Source: Paenibacillus farraposensis (GTDB taxonomy: Bacteria; Bacillota; Bacilli; Paenibacillales; Paenibacillaceae). From it: a DNA stretch of 34,148 bases. Made by a program: the position numbers and the translations under genes. The notes beneath the pieces were generated by a model. The model had not been told where the DNA came from and did not search any database. It worked only from the letters and a program-made list of their open reading frames with translations. Each line of letters starts with the position of its first letter. Position 1 is the first letter of the stretch. The stretch covers positions 1-34,148 of the forward strand of contig NZ_JAFFQR010000011.1 in assembly GCF_020736845.1 (NCBI RefSeq). The letters are read 5' to 3'. Of this stretch, positions 33,474 through 34,148 are shown in pieces.

Positions 33474-34148
33474 TCAAGCCAAGTGCGACAGTTCTTCTGA
33501 AAAGGATTCGTGAGCGGTCTTCCAGCCTAAGCATTTTCGTGGTCTGTGGTTGATGAGGTCTAATGCTTGTGCCAATTCATCTTCCCTCACTTGGGCGAAA
33601 TCAGTCCCTTTGGGGAAAAATTCGCGCAAGAGGCCATTGGCGTTCTCGTTCGAACCCCGTTGCCCGGAGGAATAGGGATCTGCAAAATACACCTGTATGC
33701 CATGAGTGGCTTCCAAGCTAGCATAACAGGCAAATTCTTTACCACGGTCAACCGTAGCGGTTTGGAACACCTTTGCAGGATACTGCAAGGCCGCTACACC
33801 AAAGGCAATCTCCATGGACAAAGCCGTACGGTCAGGCATTCGAATGGCGGTGTACAGGCGCGTTTTGCGCTCGATGAACGTGGCCACGCAACCTTTGCTT
33901 TTTCCACGGCCCGAGACGACGGTATCCAGTTCCCAATGACCGAATGTTTCCCAAGACCGCACCTCTTTTGGCCGTTAGGAGATGGGACGGCCTACCGCAA
34001 ATTTGCCACGAGTCTCCGCAGGCTTCTGACGCTTGCCTTTGTGCCGCAGGACGGTAAGTAGGCCCTTCACCAAAAGATCTGTATACAGCCAGCGATAGAT
34101 CGTTTTAAAGCATACGATTGCTTGTCCCTCCTGGCGCAACCGCTCTAC
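33474..34148 (-). pseudogene. IS30-family transposase with in-frame stop, truncated by the window edge
   Basis: On the minus strand the frame enters at 34148 as VERLRQEGQAIVCFKTIYRW and runs to GKFAVGRPIS, then hits TAA at 33977-33975. It resumes in the same frame as RPKEVRSWETFGHWELDTVV and continues to the end at 33474. The IS30 DDE residues are visible: Asp in ELDTVVSG, Asp in ATVDRGKEF, Glu in GSNENANGLLREFFPKG. A single CAA-to-TAA change would explain the stop. The start lies beyond the window. The left end of the element is probably near 33466-33490 (ATTGTCAAGCCAAGTGCGAC). Confidence 0.88.

Overview
The window looks like chromosome of a spore-forming, biomass-degrading Firmicute, most probably a Paenibacillus of the P. 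polymyxa group. The support is an alpha/beta-type small acid-soluble spore protein, a secreted lichenase of the polymyxa type, a single-domain GH10 xylanase, a BceRS-BceAB-type antimicrobial peptide sensing and detoxification module, strong GGAGG ribosome binding sites and many GTG/TTG starts. No tRNA, rRNA or CRISPR array was seen. The species is inferred, not proven.

Layout. 0-4.3 kb: a haem-binding membrane protein (-), an acetate-uptake-type transporter (+), a FAD oxidoreductase with a C-terminal Rieske domain (+, bracketed by two related terminator-like repeats) and a YfbR-like HD hydrolase (-). 4.4-8.9 kb: response regulator, intramembrane-sensing kinase, ABC ATPase and permease, with a perfect 10-bp-arm operator-like palindrome at the kinase stop codon. 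A frameshifted membrane-protein remnant follows. 9.3-12.6 kb: a radical SAM protein (-) divergent from a DsrE-like protein and a class V aminotransferase (+), the least explained group of intact genes here. 12.7-16.8 kb: LLM flavin oxidoreductase, PhnA-like zinc ribbon protein, NmrA/QorB-like reductase, RDD membrane protein.

17-21.7 kb: glycerate kinase behind a GntP permease that has lost its middle and its reading frame; an SMR efflux protein beside a broken tetR; an intact GH10 xylanase; then a scar where an SDR tail (-) directly abuts a CdaR fragment (+). CdaR is the usual regulator of glycerate/sugar diacid genes, so permease and regulator of one pathway look decayed while the kinase stays open. 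21.8-25 kb: TetR plus DUF5367 membrane protein, histidine kinase remnant, SASP, malate:quinone oxidoreductase (mqo) with a terminator inside its apparent leader. 25-26.1 kb: remnants, including an AraC-type sensor domain. 26.1-28.7 kb: divergent HxlR regulator and quinone-oxidoreductase-like gene sharing an operator, then the lichenase.

28.7-31 kb is a gene graveyard (IS66 transposase tail, frameshifted methyltransferase end, NlpC/P60-like piece) around one GC-rich basic/glycine-rich protein gene. 31-33.4 kb: divergent TetR and DHA2-type MFS exporter with two strong inverted repeats between them. The right edge is an IS30-type transposase interrupted by an in-frame stop and cut by the window end.

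Two themes stand out. Several regulator-target pairs carry visible operators (BceR-like, HxlR, two TetR-like). There is also an unusual density of decayed genes between 18 and 31 kb. All readings are by eye; no database search was run.
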